From: Chlorocebus sabaeus
Lineage: Eukaryota; Chordata; Mammalia; Primates; Cercopithecidae
Reading direction: 5' to 3'
DNA: 64,000 nt
NCBI RefSeq assembly: GCF_047675955.1
Contig: NC_132918.1
Location: 84,087,139 to 84,151,138 of the forward strand
In this document: piece after piece, positions 34,079-45,655 of the stretch
Position numbering within the stretch: the stretch's first letter is position 1
How the letters are laid out: the number at the start of each line of letters is the position of its first letter
Notes under the pieces: model-generated
The model's database searches: none
Told to the model about the DNA's origin: nothing
The model's input: only the letters and a program-made list of their open reading frames with translations
Made by a program: the position numbers and the translations under genes

Positions 34079-37000
34079 TAAAAAAATTAATTAATTAATT
34101 ATTATTATTATACTTTAAGTTCTAGGGTACATGTGCATAATGTGCAGGTTTGTTACATATGTATACTTGTGCCATGTTGGTGTGCTGCACCCATCAACTC
34201 ATCAGCACCCATCAACTCATCATTTACATCAGGTATAACTCCCAGTGCAATCCTTCCCCCCTCCCCCCTCCCCATGATAGGCCCCGGTGTGTGATATTCC
34301 CCTTCCCGAGTCCACGTGATCTCATTGTCCAGTTCCCACCTATGAGTGAGAACATGTGGTGTTTGGTTTTCTATTCTTGTGATAGTTTGCTAAGAATGAT
34401 GGTTTCCAGCTGCATCCATGTCCCTACAAAGGACACAAACTCATCCTTTTTTATGGCTGCATAGTATTCCATGGTGTATATGTGCCACATTTTCTTAATC
34501 CAGTCTGTCACTGATGGACATTTGGGTTGATTCCAAGTCTTTGCTATTGTGAATAGTGCCGCAATAAACATATGTGTGCATGTGTCTTTATAGCAGCATG
34601 ATTTATAATCCTTTGGGTATATACCCAGTAATGGGATGGCTGGGTCATATGGTACATCTAGTTCTAGATCCTTGAGGAATCGCCATACTGTTTTCCATAA
34701 TGGTTGAACTAGTTTACAATCCCACCAACAGTGTAAAAGTGTTCCTATTTCTCCACATCCTCTCCAGCACCTGTTGTTTCCTGACTTTTTAATGATCGCC
34801 ATTCTAACTGGTGTGAGATGGTATCTCATTGTGGTTTTGATTTGCATTTCTCTGATGGCCAGTGATGATGAGCATTTTTTCATGTGTCTGTTGGCTGTAT
34901 GAATGTCTTATTTTGAGAAATGTCTGTTCATATCCTTTGCCCACTTTTGGATGGGGTTGTTTGTTTTTTTCTTGTAAATTTGTTTGAGTTCTTTGTAGGT
35001 TCTGGATATTAGCCCTTTGTCAGATGAGTAGATTGCAAAATTTTTCTCCCATTCTGTAGGTTGCCTGTTCACTCTGATGGTAGTTTCTTTTGCTGTGCAG
35101 AAGCTCTTTAGTTTAATGAGATCCCATTTGTCAATTTTGGCTTTTGCTGCCGTTGCTTTTGGTGTTTTAGACATGAAGTCTTTGCCCATGCCTATGTCCT
35201 GAATGGTACTACCTAGGTTTTCCTCTAGGATTTTTGTGGTATTAGGTCTAACATTTAAGTCTCTAATCCATCTTGAATTAATTTTCGTATAAGGAGTAAG
35301 GAAAGGATCCAGTTTCAGCTTTCTACTTATGGCTAGCCAATTTTCCCAGCACCATTTATTAAATAAGGAATCCTTTCCCCATTTCTTGTTTCTCTCAGGT
35401 TTGTCAAAGATCAGATGGCTGTAGATGTGTGGTATTATTTCTGAGGACTCTGTTCTGTTCCATTGGTCTATATCTCTGTTTTGGTACCAGTACCATGCTG
35501 TTTTGGTTACTGTAGGCTTGTAGTATAGTTTGAAGTCAGGTAGCGTGATGCCTCCAGCTTTGTTCTTTTGACTTAGGATTGTCTTGGAGATGTGGGCTCT
35601 TTTTTGGTTCCATATGAACTTTAAAGCAGTTTTTTCCAATTCTGTGAAGAAACTCATTGGTAGTTTGATGGGGATGGCATTGAATCTATAAATAACCTTG
35701 GGCAGTATGGCCATTTTCACGATATTGATTCTTCCTATCCATGAGCGTGGTATGTTCTTCCATTTGTTTGTGTCCTCTTTTATTTCACTGAGCAGTGGTT
35801 TGTAGTTCTCCTTGAAGAGGTCCTTTACATCCCTCGTAAGTGGGAGTCCTAGGTATTTTATTCTCTTTGAAGCAATTGTGAATGGAAGTTCATTCATGAT
35901 TTGGCTCTCTGTTTGTCTGTTACTGGTGTATAAGAATGCTTGTGATTTTTGCACATTAATTTTGTATCCTGAGACTTTGCTGAAGTTGCTGATCAGCTTA
36001 AGGAGATTTTGGGCTGAGACAATAGGGTTTTCTAAATATACAATCATGTCATCTGCAAGCAGGGACAATTTGACTTCTTCTTTTCCTAACTGAATACCCT
36101 TGATTTCTTTCCCTTGCCTGATTGCCCTAGCCAGAACTTCCAACACTATGTTGAATAGGAGTGGTGAGAGAGGGCATCCCTGTCTTGTGCCAGTTTTCAA
36201 AGGGAATTTTTCCAGTTTTTGCCCATTCAGTATGATATTGGCTGTGGGTTTGTCATAAATAGCTCTTATTATTTTGAGGTACGTTCCATCAATACCGAAT
36301 TTATTGAGCGTTTTTAGCATGAAGGGCTGTTGAATTTTGTCAAAAGCCTTTTCTGCATCTATTGAGATAATCATGTGGTTCTTGTCTTTGGTTCTGTTTA
36401 TATGCTGGATTATGTTTATTGATTTGCAAATGTTGAACCAGCCTTGCATCCCAGGGATGAAGCCCACTTGATCATGGTGGATAAGCTTTTTGATGTGCTG
36501 CTGAATCCGGTTTGCCAGTATTTTATTGAGGATTTTTGCATCGATGTTCGTCAGGGATATTGGTCTAAAATTCTCTTTTTTTTTGTTGTGTCTCTGCCAG
36601 GCTTTGGTATCGGGATGATGTTGGCCTCATAAAATGAGTTAGGGAGGATTCCCTCTTTTTCTATTGATTGGAATAGTTTCAGAAGGAATGGTACCAGCTC
36701 CTCCTTGTACCTCTGGTAGAATTCAGCTGTGAATCCATCTGGTCCTGGACTTTTTTTGGTTGGTAGGCTATTAATTATTGCCTCAATTTCAGAGCCTGCT
36801 ATTGGTCTATTCAGGGATTCAACTTCTTCCTGGTTTAGTCTTTGGAGAGCGTACGTGTCCAGGAAATTATCCATTTCTTCTAGATTTTCTAGTTTATTTG
36901 CGTAGAGGTGTTTATAGTATTCTCTGATGGTAGTTTGTATTTCTGTGGTGTCGGTGGTGATATCCCCTTTATCATTTTTTATTGTGTCTATTTGATTCTT

Positions 37001-37137
37001 CTCTCTTTTCTTCTTTATTAGTCTTGCTAGCGGTCTGTCAATTTTGTTGATCTTTTCAAAAAACCAACTCCTGGATTCATTGATTTTTTGGAGGGTTTTT
37101 TGTGTCTCTATCTCCTTCAGTTCTGCTCTGATCTTAG
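34079..37137 (-). mobile_element. LINE-1 (L1PA, fairly young), 5'-truncated, minus strand
   Basis: About 3.06 kb. The left end shows the A-tail complement with (TAAT)n, then the L1PA 3'UTR complement 'actttaagttctagggtac' with a duplicated 'acccatcaactcatc' motif. ORF2 then runs to the truncation point near 37137, within the region before the RT domain. A 13-bp target-site duplication 'ttacctcattttt' (34066-34078, 37138-37150) confirms a normal L1 insertion, and the TTTT|A context fits L1 endonuclease. Probably an intermediate L1PA subfamily (about L1PA4-6); this was judged by eye. Confidence 0.97.
34371..37137 (-). pseudogene. L1 ORF2 remnant: reverse transcriptase and C-terminal domains, broken
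   Basis: ORF2 encodes the endonuclease/reverse transcriptase needed for target-primed reverse transcription. The endonuclease part is lost by truncation. Two breaks are visible in 2.7 kb. One is a frameshift at a 9-nt homopolymer (T-run 36576-36584 on the plus strand) just before the conserved NIDAKIL region. The other is a TAA at 34908-34910 in the C-terminal part. Between them 519 codons stay open, with GFIPGMQGW and TRQGCPLSPLLFNIVLEVLAR intact. The RT active-site block reads LLADDMIVYLENP instead of the usual F-A-D-D, so the residue before ADD is changed. The C-terminal C-x3-C-x7-H-x4-C motif (CWRGC...HCWWDC) is preserved in 34371-34883. It cannot encode a full ORF2 protein. Confidence 0.95.
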
Positions 37138-37150
37138 TTACCTCATTTTT

Positions 37151-37332
37151 AATGTACAAAATTATTACATGTGCGTGGCTCTGTTTTTGAGTTTTCTTCT
37201 CTGTTTCATTTGCCCATCTCTGTATACCTATACCAGCATCCTATTAGTTAGGTAATTGTAGCTCTTTAATTCCATTATGTATGTTCATGTGCATATTTAT
37301 ATACATTATATATTATACGTATGTATTTTTGT
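37151..37332. other. No feature recognised; TA-rich
   Basis: Short unique stretch with TATATTATAC-type AT-rich sequence near 37295-37325. Confidence 0.4.
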
Positions 37333-37609
37333 GTTGTTTTTTGAAACAGGATCTCACTCTGTTGCCTAGGCTGGAGTGTGGAGGCATGATCACAGGTAAC
37401 TGCAGCCACAAATTCCTGGGCACAAGCAATGCTCCTGCCTCAGTCTCTTAAGTAGCTGGGACTATAGGCAAGCACTACTGTGCTCAGGTAATTTTTGTAT
37501 TTTTGTGGAGATGGGGCCTTGTTTTATTACCCAGGCTGGTTTCAAGTGATCCTGTCTCCTTGGTCTCTCAAATTGTTGGGATTACAGGCATGAAACACCA
37601 CATCTGACC
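37333..37609 (-). mobile_element. Alu SINE (AluJ-like), minus strand
   Basis: Diverged Alu complement from 'tgaaacaggatctcactct' to 'gaaacaccacatctgacc'. Shortened in the second arm. Confidence 0.85.
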
Positions 37610-37892
37610 TCATTTAATATCTTATGTGTAAGTCCTCTAAATTATTCCTCACTTCAAAATGACATTAGAGTTTTAACTGGAATGATGTTAAATGTAAAAA
37701 TGAATATTGGAGAATGTTAACAACATGAAATACCAAGTGTCCCCAACCAGAGACATGAATTTATTCACTCAGGTGTTCTTCAAGTTTCGCAATTTTTGAG
37801 TTGAAACATTTAAGCAAGAAAGATAAACAACTAAATCACAACAAAAAACAACAACAAAACCTTTTTGTCTTGAGGAAATTTTACCCTTTGTC
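37610..37892. other. No feature recognised
   Basis: Unique sequence, A-rich around 37840-37860. Confidence 0.4.
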
Positions 37893-38248
37893 CTAGTCTG
37901 TTCAAGCTGCTGTAACAAAATCCTGTAAACTGGGAGCTTACACATAGCAAACATTTATTTCTGAAGGCTGGGAATTCTAAGATCAAGGCGCTGGCAGATT
38001 CAGTGTCTGGTGAGGACCCTTTCTTCATAGCCTGAGCCTTTGCTCACTTCAGGACTGTGTGTTCACTTGGTAGAAGGGCAAACAAGCTCCCTAGGGTCTC
38101 TTTTATAAAGACATTAATCCCATTAATGAGGGCTCCATCTTCATGATCTGCTTACCTCCCCAAAGTCCTACCTCTTAATACCACCACTTTGGGAGTTAAG
38201 TTTCAACATATAGATTTTGCGGGACACAAACATTCAGACCATTGCAGC
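37893..38248 (-). repeat. MLT1/MSTD-like LTR, reverse orientation
   Basis: 'tagtctgttcaagctgctg', 'gtaaactgggagcttacac', 'cttttataaagacattaat', 'catcttcatgatctgctta' and 'ttaataccaccactttggg' follow the complement order of an ERVL-MaLR LTR. Confidence 0.8.
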
Positions 38249-40764
38249 TTTGTGTTATTGCAAGATGCTGAAGATAAGATGAGCTCCATTGACTCACTTC
38301 CTTGACTCAAGATATGGAAGTCATGGAAGTGAGTTTCAAGTCATGGAAATGAGCTCCATGACTCACTTCTTTGACTTCCATGACTCAAGGTAAGATGAGC
38401 TCCAAGACTCTTTCTGAGTGTGAGGATTGGAAATACAGAAACAACAATAATGCGTTATATATGTGTATTGCTGTTTTACTTATCAAAGTGTTTTAAAATA
38501 TAAACATTACTTAACCTTCCCAGCATCTGTTGGAGGAAGGCAGGCAAACTGCTTAAAGTTCCATTTTATAGAAGAATTTAGCGGGCAGAGCCCAAGTTGC
38601 CCAGGACAGCACAACTAGTTAACGCGGCCTTTGGCTTAAGATTAGGTCTTTTTAATTCTAGACCTGGCTACATAATATTCCTTAGTCTAGAGGGTTCTGG
38701 TTATGAAGAAAAGGATGGACATGAATTGAAGAGCCTTCAATATGCAGCACCCTGCCTCATGGGACCAGGCCACCCTGATGCAGATACTTGATTCAGGGAT
38801 CCTTATTTTCTACATGTCCAACCTCCTGCTTTGTCTCCTCCACAGAGGCCAGTGTTCTCTCTCTTTTTTCCTTGTTACCTTCCTCCTTTACAGCTTGTTC
38901 TTGTGAAAATAATTGATATATCTGTAAATTTCACAGGGATTTTCTTATACTTTAGCTGTTGACAGATCTAAAGTCTAAATTGTGAGGCAAAAATATGATG
39001 CTATAGGCATCAGAGAGCTGAGTTAGAAAGGTGATGTTTTAATCGGGGTGAATTTTTCAGTTTCTAGAGTCACACTATGTAGGAAGGGCTTGCCTGGCCA
39101 TTGGACAAATTCCATGTAACATATGAATTCACAGAGTTGGAAGAACCCTTTTATGCAGCATCCCAAATGCCTCTCTAAAGTCCTTAACTTTGAGGGAAAC
39201 TTGCTCACTCCATTATACCTGGAGCTCCATGTTGATGAATGACCCCAAGGAATTTTATGAATCTACATCTTTTATGTCTGCAGACATGACCCTTCATCTG
39301 ACGAATATTGAAACAGAGTTCTCCAGTACAACAGACGACTTGAGGACATTAGTAGGAGCTTGCTCTGAACCAACACTGGCTTGATCCAGGACTTGAACCT
39401 GGGCATTATTTTCTATCTGTCCAGTATATTGACCTGTCAGCGCCTTATTTACTTTTTAAGCACATGCTCAATGGCCGCCTCCTCCAAGAGGTTTGAATGC
39501 TTTAATACATGAAAAACATTTAACCACACCTAGCTTATATATAGTAAGAACTTAATAAATATTAGTTATTAATAATTTTAAAATGACTTCTGAGTCTTCT
39601 AAACAAAGACTGAAATATGAGCCCGGCTTATCCTGTCAGGTGTATTAAAGGCATAACAACATTATTTTTCACTTGCCATAGTCACCTGAAGCTGTGGTTT
39701 CAGAGACAATGATTGTGTTTGGGTACTACTTACTGCTTGGTGTAAACCATGCTCCATGCACTAGTGTTCAGGTAGTCGCACAGAGAGGGAGAGAATGAGA
39801 GAAAATGACAGTGACAGTGTCATCCACTAGGCACTGAGTCACAAGGCTTTGAGGTTAACATGGACTTGGAGACTACCTAGCCCCAAAGGCTCCTACAGCA
39901 CTTCCAACCAGTAAGCCCCATAGCTCTGTGTCAGTGTCTCCTTAAAACGGCCAAGTAGTCTATCCTATCTCTGGACACCTGTGTTAAATCCTCTTACTTT
40001 GGGACAAAATGTGACTTTAGGACTTTTACCTAGGATTCCAGTTCTGTTCTCTGACACCACACGGGAAAAGTTTCATCTCTCTTCTTTGAGACTGTTCTTC
40101 AAAATTCTTGGAGACCTGCAGTAGCTAAGCACTCTAGAATCTACTTGTAGAGCTCTGGCTTGTATATTGATTGACTTCAAAGGTCAATTTGCATAATGTC
40201 TTTCCTGATTCATCTTTGGTGACAGAGTATGAATAGAGATTTAGTTTTATCCCTAGATGGATTGGCATTACAGTTCTCTCTTGTAGACTGGTATGAGAAG
40301 TCATTTCTTATTCTTCTACTTTCCCAAATGCTACCCTTTTAGAGACTCTTTGTGTATGCCAGAGGGTACCGTGGTTCAATATTTGTATTCTGTTCTTCCT
40401 CAAAGTTTTCCTTGCTGTAGTATTTTTTCTGATACTCACAGCTGTATACTTAGTTCTTGCAATTCCTTCTCTTGGGAGTAGTGGGGGATTTATACCATAG
40501 GGCTGAGAATCCAGGAATGGATCTTACCATATGGCCCTTGCCCCTGATTAAATCTGCTTGCAATTTTGTCCGAGTAAAACTTGGTGAAAATAAACATTAT
40601 AAGTGAATCCAACAGAGGAAACTGAGCTGCTGAAGGGCCAAAGAAGGGCCAAAAAAGACAAAATGCTTGGATGAATGTGAGCACCAGGTTTTCTTTAATT
40701 TCATTTTAATAGTTGCTGTTTTTCAGGAAATGGTAATGCATTTATGCAGTTCAAAAATTTAATG
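38249..40764. other. No gene recognised; unique sequence
   Basis: About 2.5 kb with no clear transposable element apart from weak MIR-like traces near 39540-39580. Local direct and inverted repeats occur at 38271-38411. No exon-like frame. Confidence 0.45.
38271..38411. repeat. Local cluster of direct and inverted repeats
   Basis: 'taagatgagctcca' occurs at 38275-38288 and 38391-38404. Arms 38316-38333 ('ggaagtcatggaagtgag') and 38362-38379 ('ctcacttctttgacttcc') are inverted repeats with two mismatches. 'gactcacttc' recurs twice. The pattern suggests serial slippage and inversion of a short unit. Confidence 0.85.
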
Positions 40765-40855
40765 TTTATCTGTATACCAAACCCCCATGACACAATTTAT
40801 CTATATAGTAAACCTACACATGTACCTCTGAACCTAAAATTAAAGTTAAAAATAA
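40765..40855 (+). mobile_element. L1 3'UTR end, extreme 5' truncation, plus strand
   Basis: 'tctgtataccaaaccccca', 'aaacctacacatgtacctc' and 'tgaacctaaaattaaagtt' are the last ~80 bp of an L1 3'UTR followed by a short A-rich tail. Confidence 0.8.
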
Positions 40856-42378
40856 TTCAGTGTTAACAGACGTACACTGAAAATCTGTTTCCCACCCCTG
40901 TTCCTAGTCACTGTGTGTTCCCTTGCTCACTGTGATTAGGTTTCTAGTGTGTAGTTTTGAAATGACAGGAAATATAAATGTATATGCTTATTTCCCCCCT
41001 TTTACTCGATGGATAGTTATGGCAGAAGCCATTAGTGTTAACTAATATTCACACTCTTTTCTATCTAATAAAGACTGTGTGTGTGGATAAAACTCTTCCT
41101 TATGTGATCTTTCTTTTAGCTTTCACTCTCTGGCTGAATGTAGAGGACTGAAATGTATAAATGAGAAATTAGTTGCTATTCATGCTTTTTTTCCTTCTAA
41201 AGCAATATTTTGTACTGTCTTTCTTGGGCTGACAAGAAGCCTGGGAGGCTCTAGAGTAATGGGATTATTAATTTGGGTTTTCTTTATGCTGTAAAAGATT
41301 GTACATGCTCCATGCACAATAGCTTTCAAAGTTTATGGACACTGGAAGGCATCAAAATCGTATGGAAAAGGAAACAGCCATTGGGCTAGTCCTTTGGGAT
41401 TTAAGATGTGCTAAGGAAAACACAACAGAACACAATAAAACATCATCTCTGTTTGAATAGAGTTTTTAAGCATTATTCTGTAGTGCCTAATGGCAGAGAA
41501 TGGGCAACTCAGTACTTTATCTTATCTCTCCAAGACCTCTTTACTCTTCCTGGATTGAGAATGAATGGGTCGGCAAAGTTGCAGCAAAAGTGATTAAGAA
41601 GGGTGTGCGAGTAAACTGGGGCTTTGCTATTTGCCTTTGTGCTGTGTCTTTTCATTTGATACCATAGAACTAATTGTTTACCCCAGCACAGAGGGGCTAC
41701 TAAATCAATGAATGCATTCTGGTTATCTTCAATCAGTAACCAGAATGCATTCACTGATTCCACCACTGTTTCATGGCCCATCAGCTGGCTATGAGAGCTG
41801 GAGGGTCCAAATTTGGGGTGTGTTTTCTGAAGGCATGATCAAAATCCAAGCATGTTCATTAGGGTTGTGGAGGGATTGTGGAACACTTAACCCTATTAAC
41901 TCATTAGCTCCCATTAATATTGATTATTTATTTGACTGGTCTGAGGGAAAGTACATTAGTCTAGTGAATGTCAATAATGCTTAAGAGAAGTGGGTATACT
42001 AGACCAAGGAGCAGGATAAGAATGATGCTAGTTGGGGAAGGCAGATGTATTGAGACCCTTTAAGGAGGGCCTGTGAAATTGGATAAGTAAGAATTCTACT
42101 CAGTGAAAATGTCTCTTTTCCCCTCCAGTTGTAAAAGTAACACCTGACTTTATATGTATATATACAGCATCTGCAGAAATGCAAAGATACATTTTTTAAA
42201 AAGCAAGAAAAAAAAAACTAAAATCATCTCATAACCTTCTCTCCTATTAATGCTTTCTGATCATTTTTTCCATTTATTAATGCAAAGTTCTTTCCCAATG
42301 GAAATAAATAAAATATTTATTTCTAATATTTACCAGTAGTGTTATCTTATGACTCTCAGGTGGTCAACACCCAGGTGC
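40856..42378. other. No gene recognised; unique sequence
   Basis: 40860-41030 may include an old L1ME 3' trace. The rest is unassigned. Contains the hairpin at 41703-41759. The 90-codon frames around 41509-41984 have no recognisable family. Confidence 0.45.
41703..41759. repeat. Near-perfect hairpin, 23-bp arms
   Basis: Arms 41703-41725 and 41737-41759 are reverse complements with a single mismatch. The inner 17 nt 'tgaatgcattctggtta' pair exactly with 'taaccagaatgcattca'. Loop is 'tcttcaatcag' (11 nt). No flanking transposon hallmark seen. Confidence 0.95.
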
Positions 42379-44009
42379 AACAATTCTCTCTTTTTTTTAT
42401 GTCCTACTTTTATTTTAAGTCCAGGGGTACATGTGCAGGTGTGTTATATACGTAAGTGTGTGCCATGTGTGCCATGGTGGTTTGCTGCACAGATCATCCC
42501 ATCACCCAGGTATCAAGCATCCACTAGCTATTTTTCCTGATCCTTTCCCACCCCTTGCCCTCCGACGGGCCCCAGTGTATGTTGTTCCCCACCATGTGTC
42601 CATGTGTTCTCATCATTTAGCTCTCACTTATGAGTGAGAACATACGTATTTCATTTCCTGTTCCTGCATTAGTTTGCTAAGGATAATGGCCTCCAGCTCC
42701 ACCCATGTCCCTGTAAAGGACATGATCTTGTTCCTTTTTATGGCTCCATAGTATACCATGGTGTATATGTACCACATTTTCTTTATCCAGTCTATCATTG
42801 ATGGGCATTTAGGTTGATTCCGTGTCTTTGCTGTTGTGAATAGTGCTCCCGTGAACATGTGTCTTCATAATAGAAAAATCTATATTCCTTTGGGTATGTA
42901 CCCAGCAATGGAATCACTGGGTTGAATGGTATTTCTGTCTTCAGCTATTTGAAGAATCACCACACAATTTTCTGCAATGGCTGAACTAATTTACACTCCT
43001 ACCAACAGTGTATAAGCATTACTTTTTCTCCACAATCTCATCAGCACCTGTTATTTTTTAGCTTTTTAATAATAGCCATCCTGACTGGTGTGAGATGGTA
43101 TCTCATTGTGGTTTTGATTTGCATTTCGCTAATAATCTGCGATGTTGAGCTTTTTTTTCATGTTCGTTGGCTGCATGTATGTCTTCTTTTGAAAAGTGTC
43201 TTTTCATGTCTTTTGCCCACTTTTTAATGTGGTTGTTTTTCTCTTGTAAGTATGTTTAAGTACCTTGTAGAGTCTGGATAATAGACCTTTGTCAGATGGG
43301 TAGATTTCAAAGATTTGTCCTTTTCTGTAGGTTGTCTGTTTACTCTGTTGACAATTTCTTTTGCTGTGCAGAAGCTCTTTAGTTAATTAGATCCCATTTG
43401 TCAATTTTTGCTTTTGTTGTATTGCTTTTGGCATCTTCCTCATGAAATCTTTACCCATGCCTATGTCTTGAATGGTATTGCTTAGGTTTTCTTCTAGGGT
43501 TTTTATAGTTTTGGGTTTTACATTTAAAATCTTTAATCCAGCTTGAGTTGATTTTTTTGTATATGGTGTAAGGAAGGGGTCCAGTTTCTGTTTTCTGCAT
43601 ATGGCTAGCCAGTTCTCCCTACACCATTTATTGAGTAGGGAATGCTTTCCGTATTGCTTGTTTCTGTCAGCTTTGTTGAAGATCAGATGGTTATAGGTGT
43701 GTGGCCTTATTTCTGGGTTTTCTATTCTGTTAGATTGATCTGTATGTCTATTGTTGTCCAGTACCATGTTGTTTTGATTACTGTAGCCTTATAATATAGT
43801 TTGAAGTCAGGTAGCCTGATGCCTCCAGCTTTGTTCTTTTTGCTTAGGATTGCCTTGTCTATTCAGCTCTTTTTTTGTTCCATATGAATTTTAAAATAGT
43901 TTTTCCTAATTCCGTGAAGAATGTCAATGGTAGTTTAATGGGAATAGCATTGAATCTATAAATTACTTTGGGCAGGATACCCATTTTTACAATATTGATT
44001 TCTCCTCTC

Positions 44010-44376
44010 TGTATTAGTTTGTTTTCGTGCTGCTGATAAAGACATACTCGAGAATGGGCAGTTTACAAAGGAAAGAAATTTAATGGAGAACTCATAGTAC
44101 CATGTGACTAGGGAAGCCTCACAATCATGGCAGAAGGCAAGGAGGAGCAAGTCAAATCTTACTTAGATGGTGGCAGGCAAAAAGAGCTTGTGCAGGGCAA
44201 CTCCCATTTTTAAAACTATCAGATCTTGTGAGACCCATTCACTATCATGAGAAGAGAATGGGAAAGACCTGCCCCCATGATTCAATCATCTCCCACTGGG
44301 TCCCTCCCACAACATGTGGGAATTATGAGAACTACAAGATGAGATTTGGGTGGGGACAAACAGCCAAACCATATCA
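44010..44376 (-). repeat. Solo THE1-like LTR (ERVL-MaLR), reverse orientation, inside L1PB ORF2
   Basis: Plus strand starts 'tgtattagtttgttttcgt' and ends 'cagccaaaccatatca', the complement of a THE1 LTR of typical ~365-bp length. Flanked by 5-bp duplications 'ctctc' (44005-44009) and 'ctatc' (44377-44381) that differ at one base. L1 sequence resumes exactly on both sides. Confidence 0.93.
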
Positions 44377-45624
44377 CTATCCATGAGCATGGGATGTTTT
44401 TCCATCTGTTTGTGTCCTCTATGATTTCTTTGAACAGTTACTTGTAGTTCTCCTTGAAGAGGTCCTTCACTTTCCTTGCTAACTGTATTCCTAGTTATTT
44501 TATTCTTTTTGTAGCAATTGTGAATGGGAGTTCATTTGTGATTTGGCTCTCAGCTTGCCTATTGTTTGTGTATAGGAATACTAGTGATTTTTGCACAGTG
44601 ACTTTGTATCCTGAGACTCTGCTGAAGTTATTTATCAGCTTAAAAACCCTTTGGGCTGAGATGATGGGGTTTTCTAGAGGTAGGGATCATGTCATCTGCA
44701 AACAAGGTTAATTTAGCTTCCTCTTTTCCTATTTAAATATGCTTTACTTCTTTGTCTTGCCTGATTGCGCTGGCCAGAACTTCCAATACTATGTTGAATA
44801 GGGATGGTGAGACAGGGCGAACTTCTCTTGTGCTGGTTTTCAAGGAGAATACTTCTAGCATTTGCCCATTCAGTATGATATTGGTTGTGGGTTTGCCATA
44901 TATGACTTTTATTATTTTGAGGTATGTTCCTCTAAAATCTAGTTTATTGAGAGTTTTTAAATGAAGGAATGTTGAATTTTATCTAAAGCCTTTTCCGCTT
45001 TTATTGAGACAATCATGTGGTTTTTGTCTTTAGTTCTGTTTATGTGTTGAATTATGTTTATTAATTTGTGTATGCTGAACCAGTCTTGCATCCCAGGGAT
45101 GAAACCTCCTTGATCATGGTGGATAAGCTTTTTGATATGCTGCTGGATTTGGTTTTGCCAGTATTTTGTTTTCAGTTTTTCAGAATAGTTTCAGTAGGAA
45201 TGATACCAGCTCTTCTTTGTACATCTGGTATAATTCAGCTGTGAATCTGCCTGGTCCCGGACTTTTTTGGTTGGTAGGCTATTTATTACTGTCTCAATTT
45301 CAGAACTCATTATTGGTCTATTCAGGGATTCAATTTCTTTCTGGTTCATTCTTGGGAGGGTGTATGTGTCCAGGAATTTATTCATTTCTTCTAAATTTTC
45401 TATTTTATGTGCATAGAGGTGTTTATAATATCCTCTGATAGTTGTTTTTATTTCTGTAGGGTCAGTGGTAATATCCCCCTTATCATTTCTGATTGTGTTT
45501 TTTGAATCTTCTCTCTTTTCTTCTTTGTTAGTCTAGCTAGTGGTCTATCTATTTTATTAATTTTTCAAAAAATCAGCTCCTGGATTTGTTGATCTCTTGA
45601 AGGGTTTTTGGTATCTCTGTGAAA

Positions 45625-45655
45625 GAGATAGAAATATCTTTTGTATTTCTATCTC
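45625..45655. repeat. 12-bp perfect inverted repeat in an L1 ORF2 insertion
   Basis: 'gagatagaaata' (45625-45636), loop 'tcttttg', then 'tatttctatctc' (45644-45655). The younger L1 at 37.1 kb lacks about 30 nt at the same place, so the left arm appears to be an inverted copy of the adjacent L1 sequence. Confidence 0.85.

Noticed and set aside
34908..36467. 519-codon open frame as a possible functional gene
   Set aside because: It is L1 ORF2 reverse-transcriptase sequence inside a 5'-truncated L1PA, bounded by a frameshift and a stop. Not a cellular gene.
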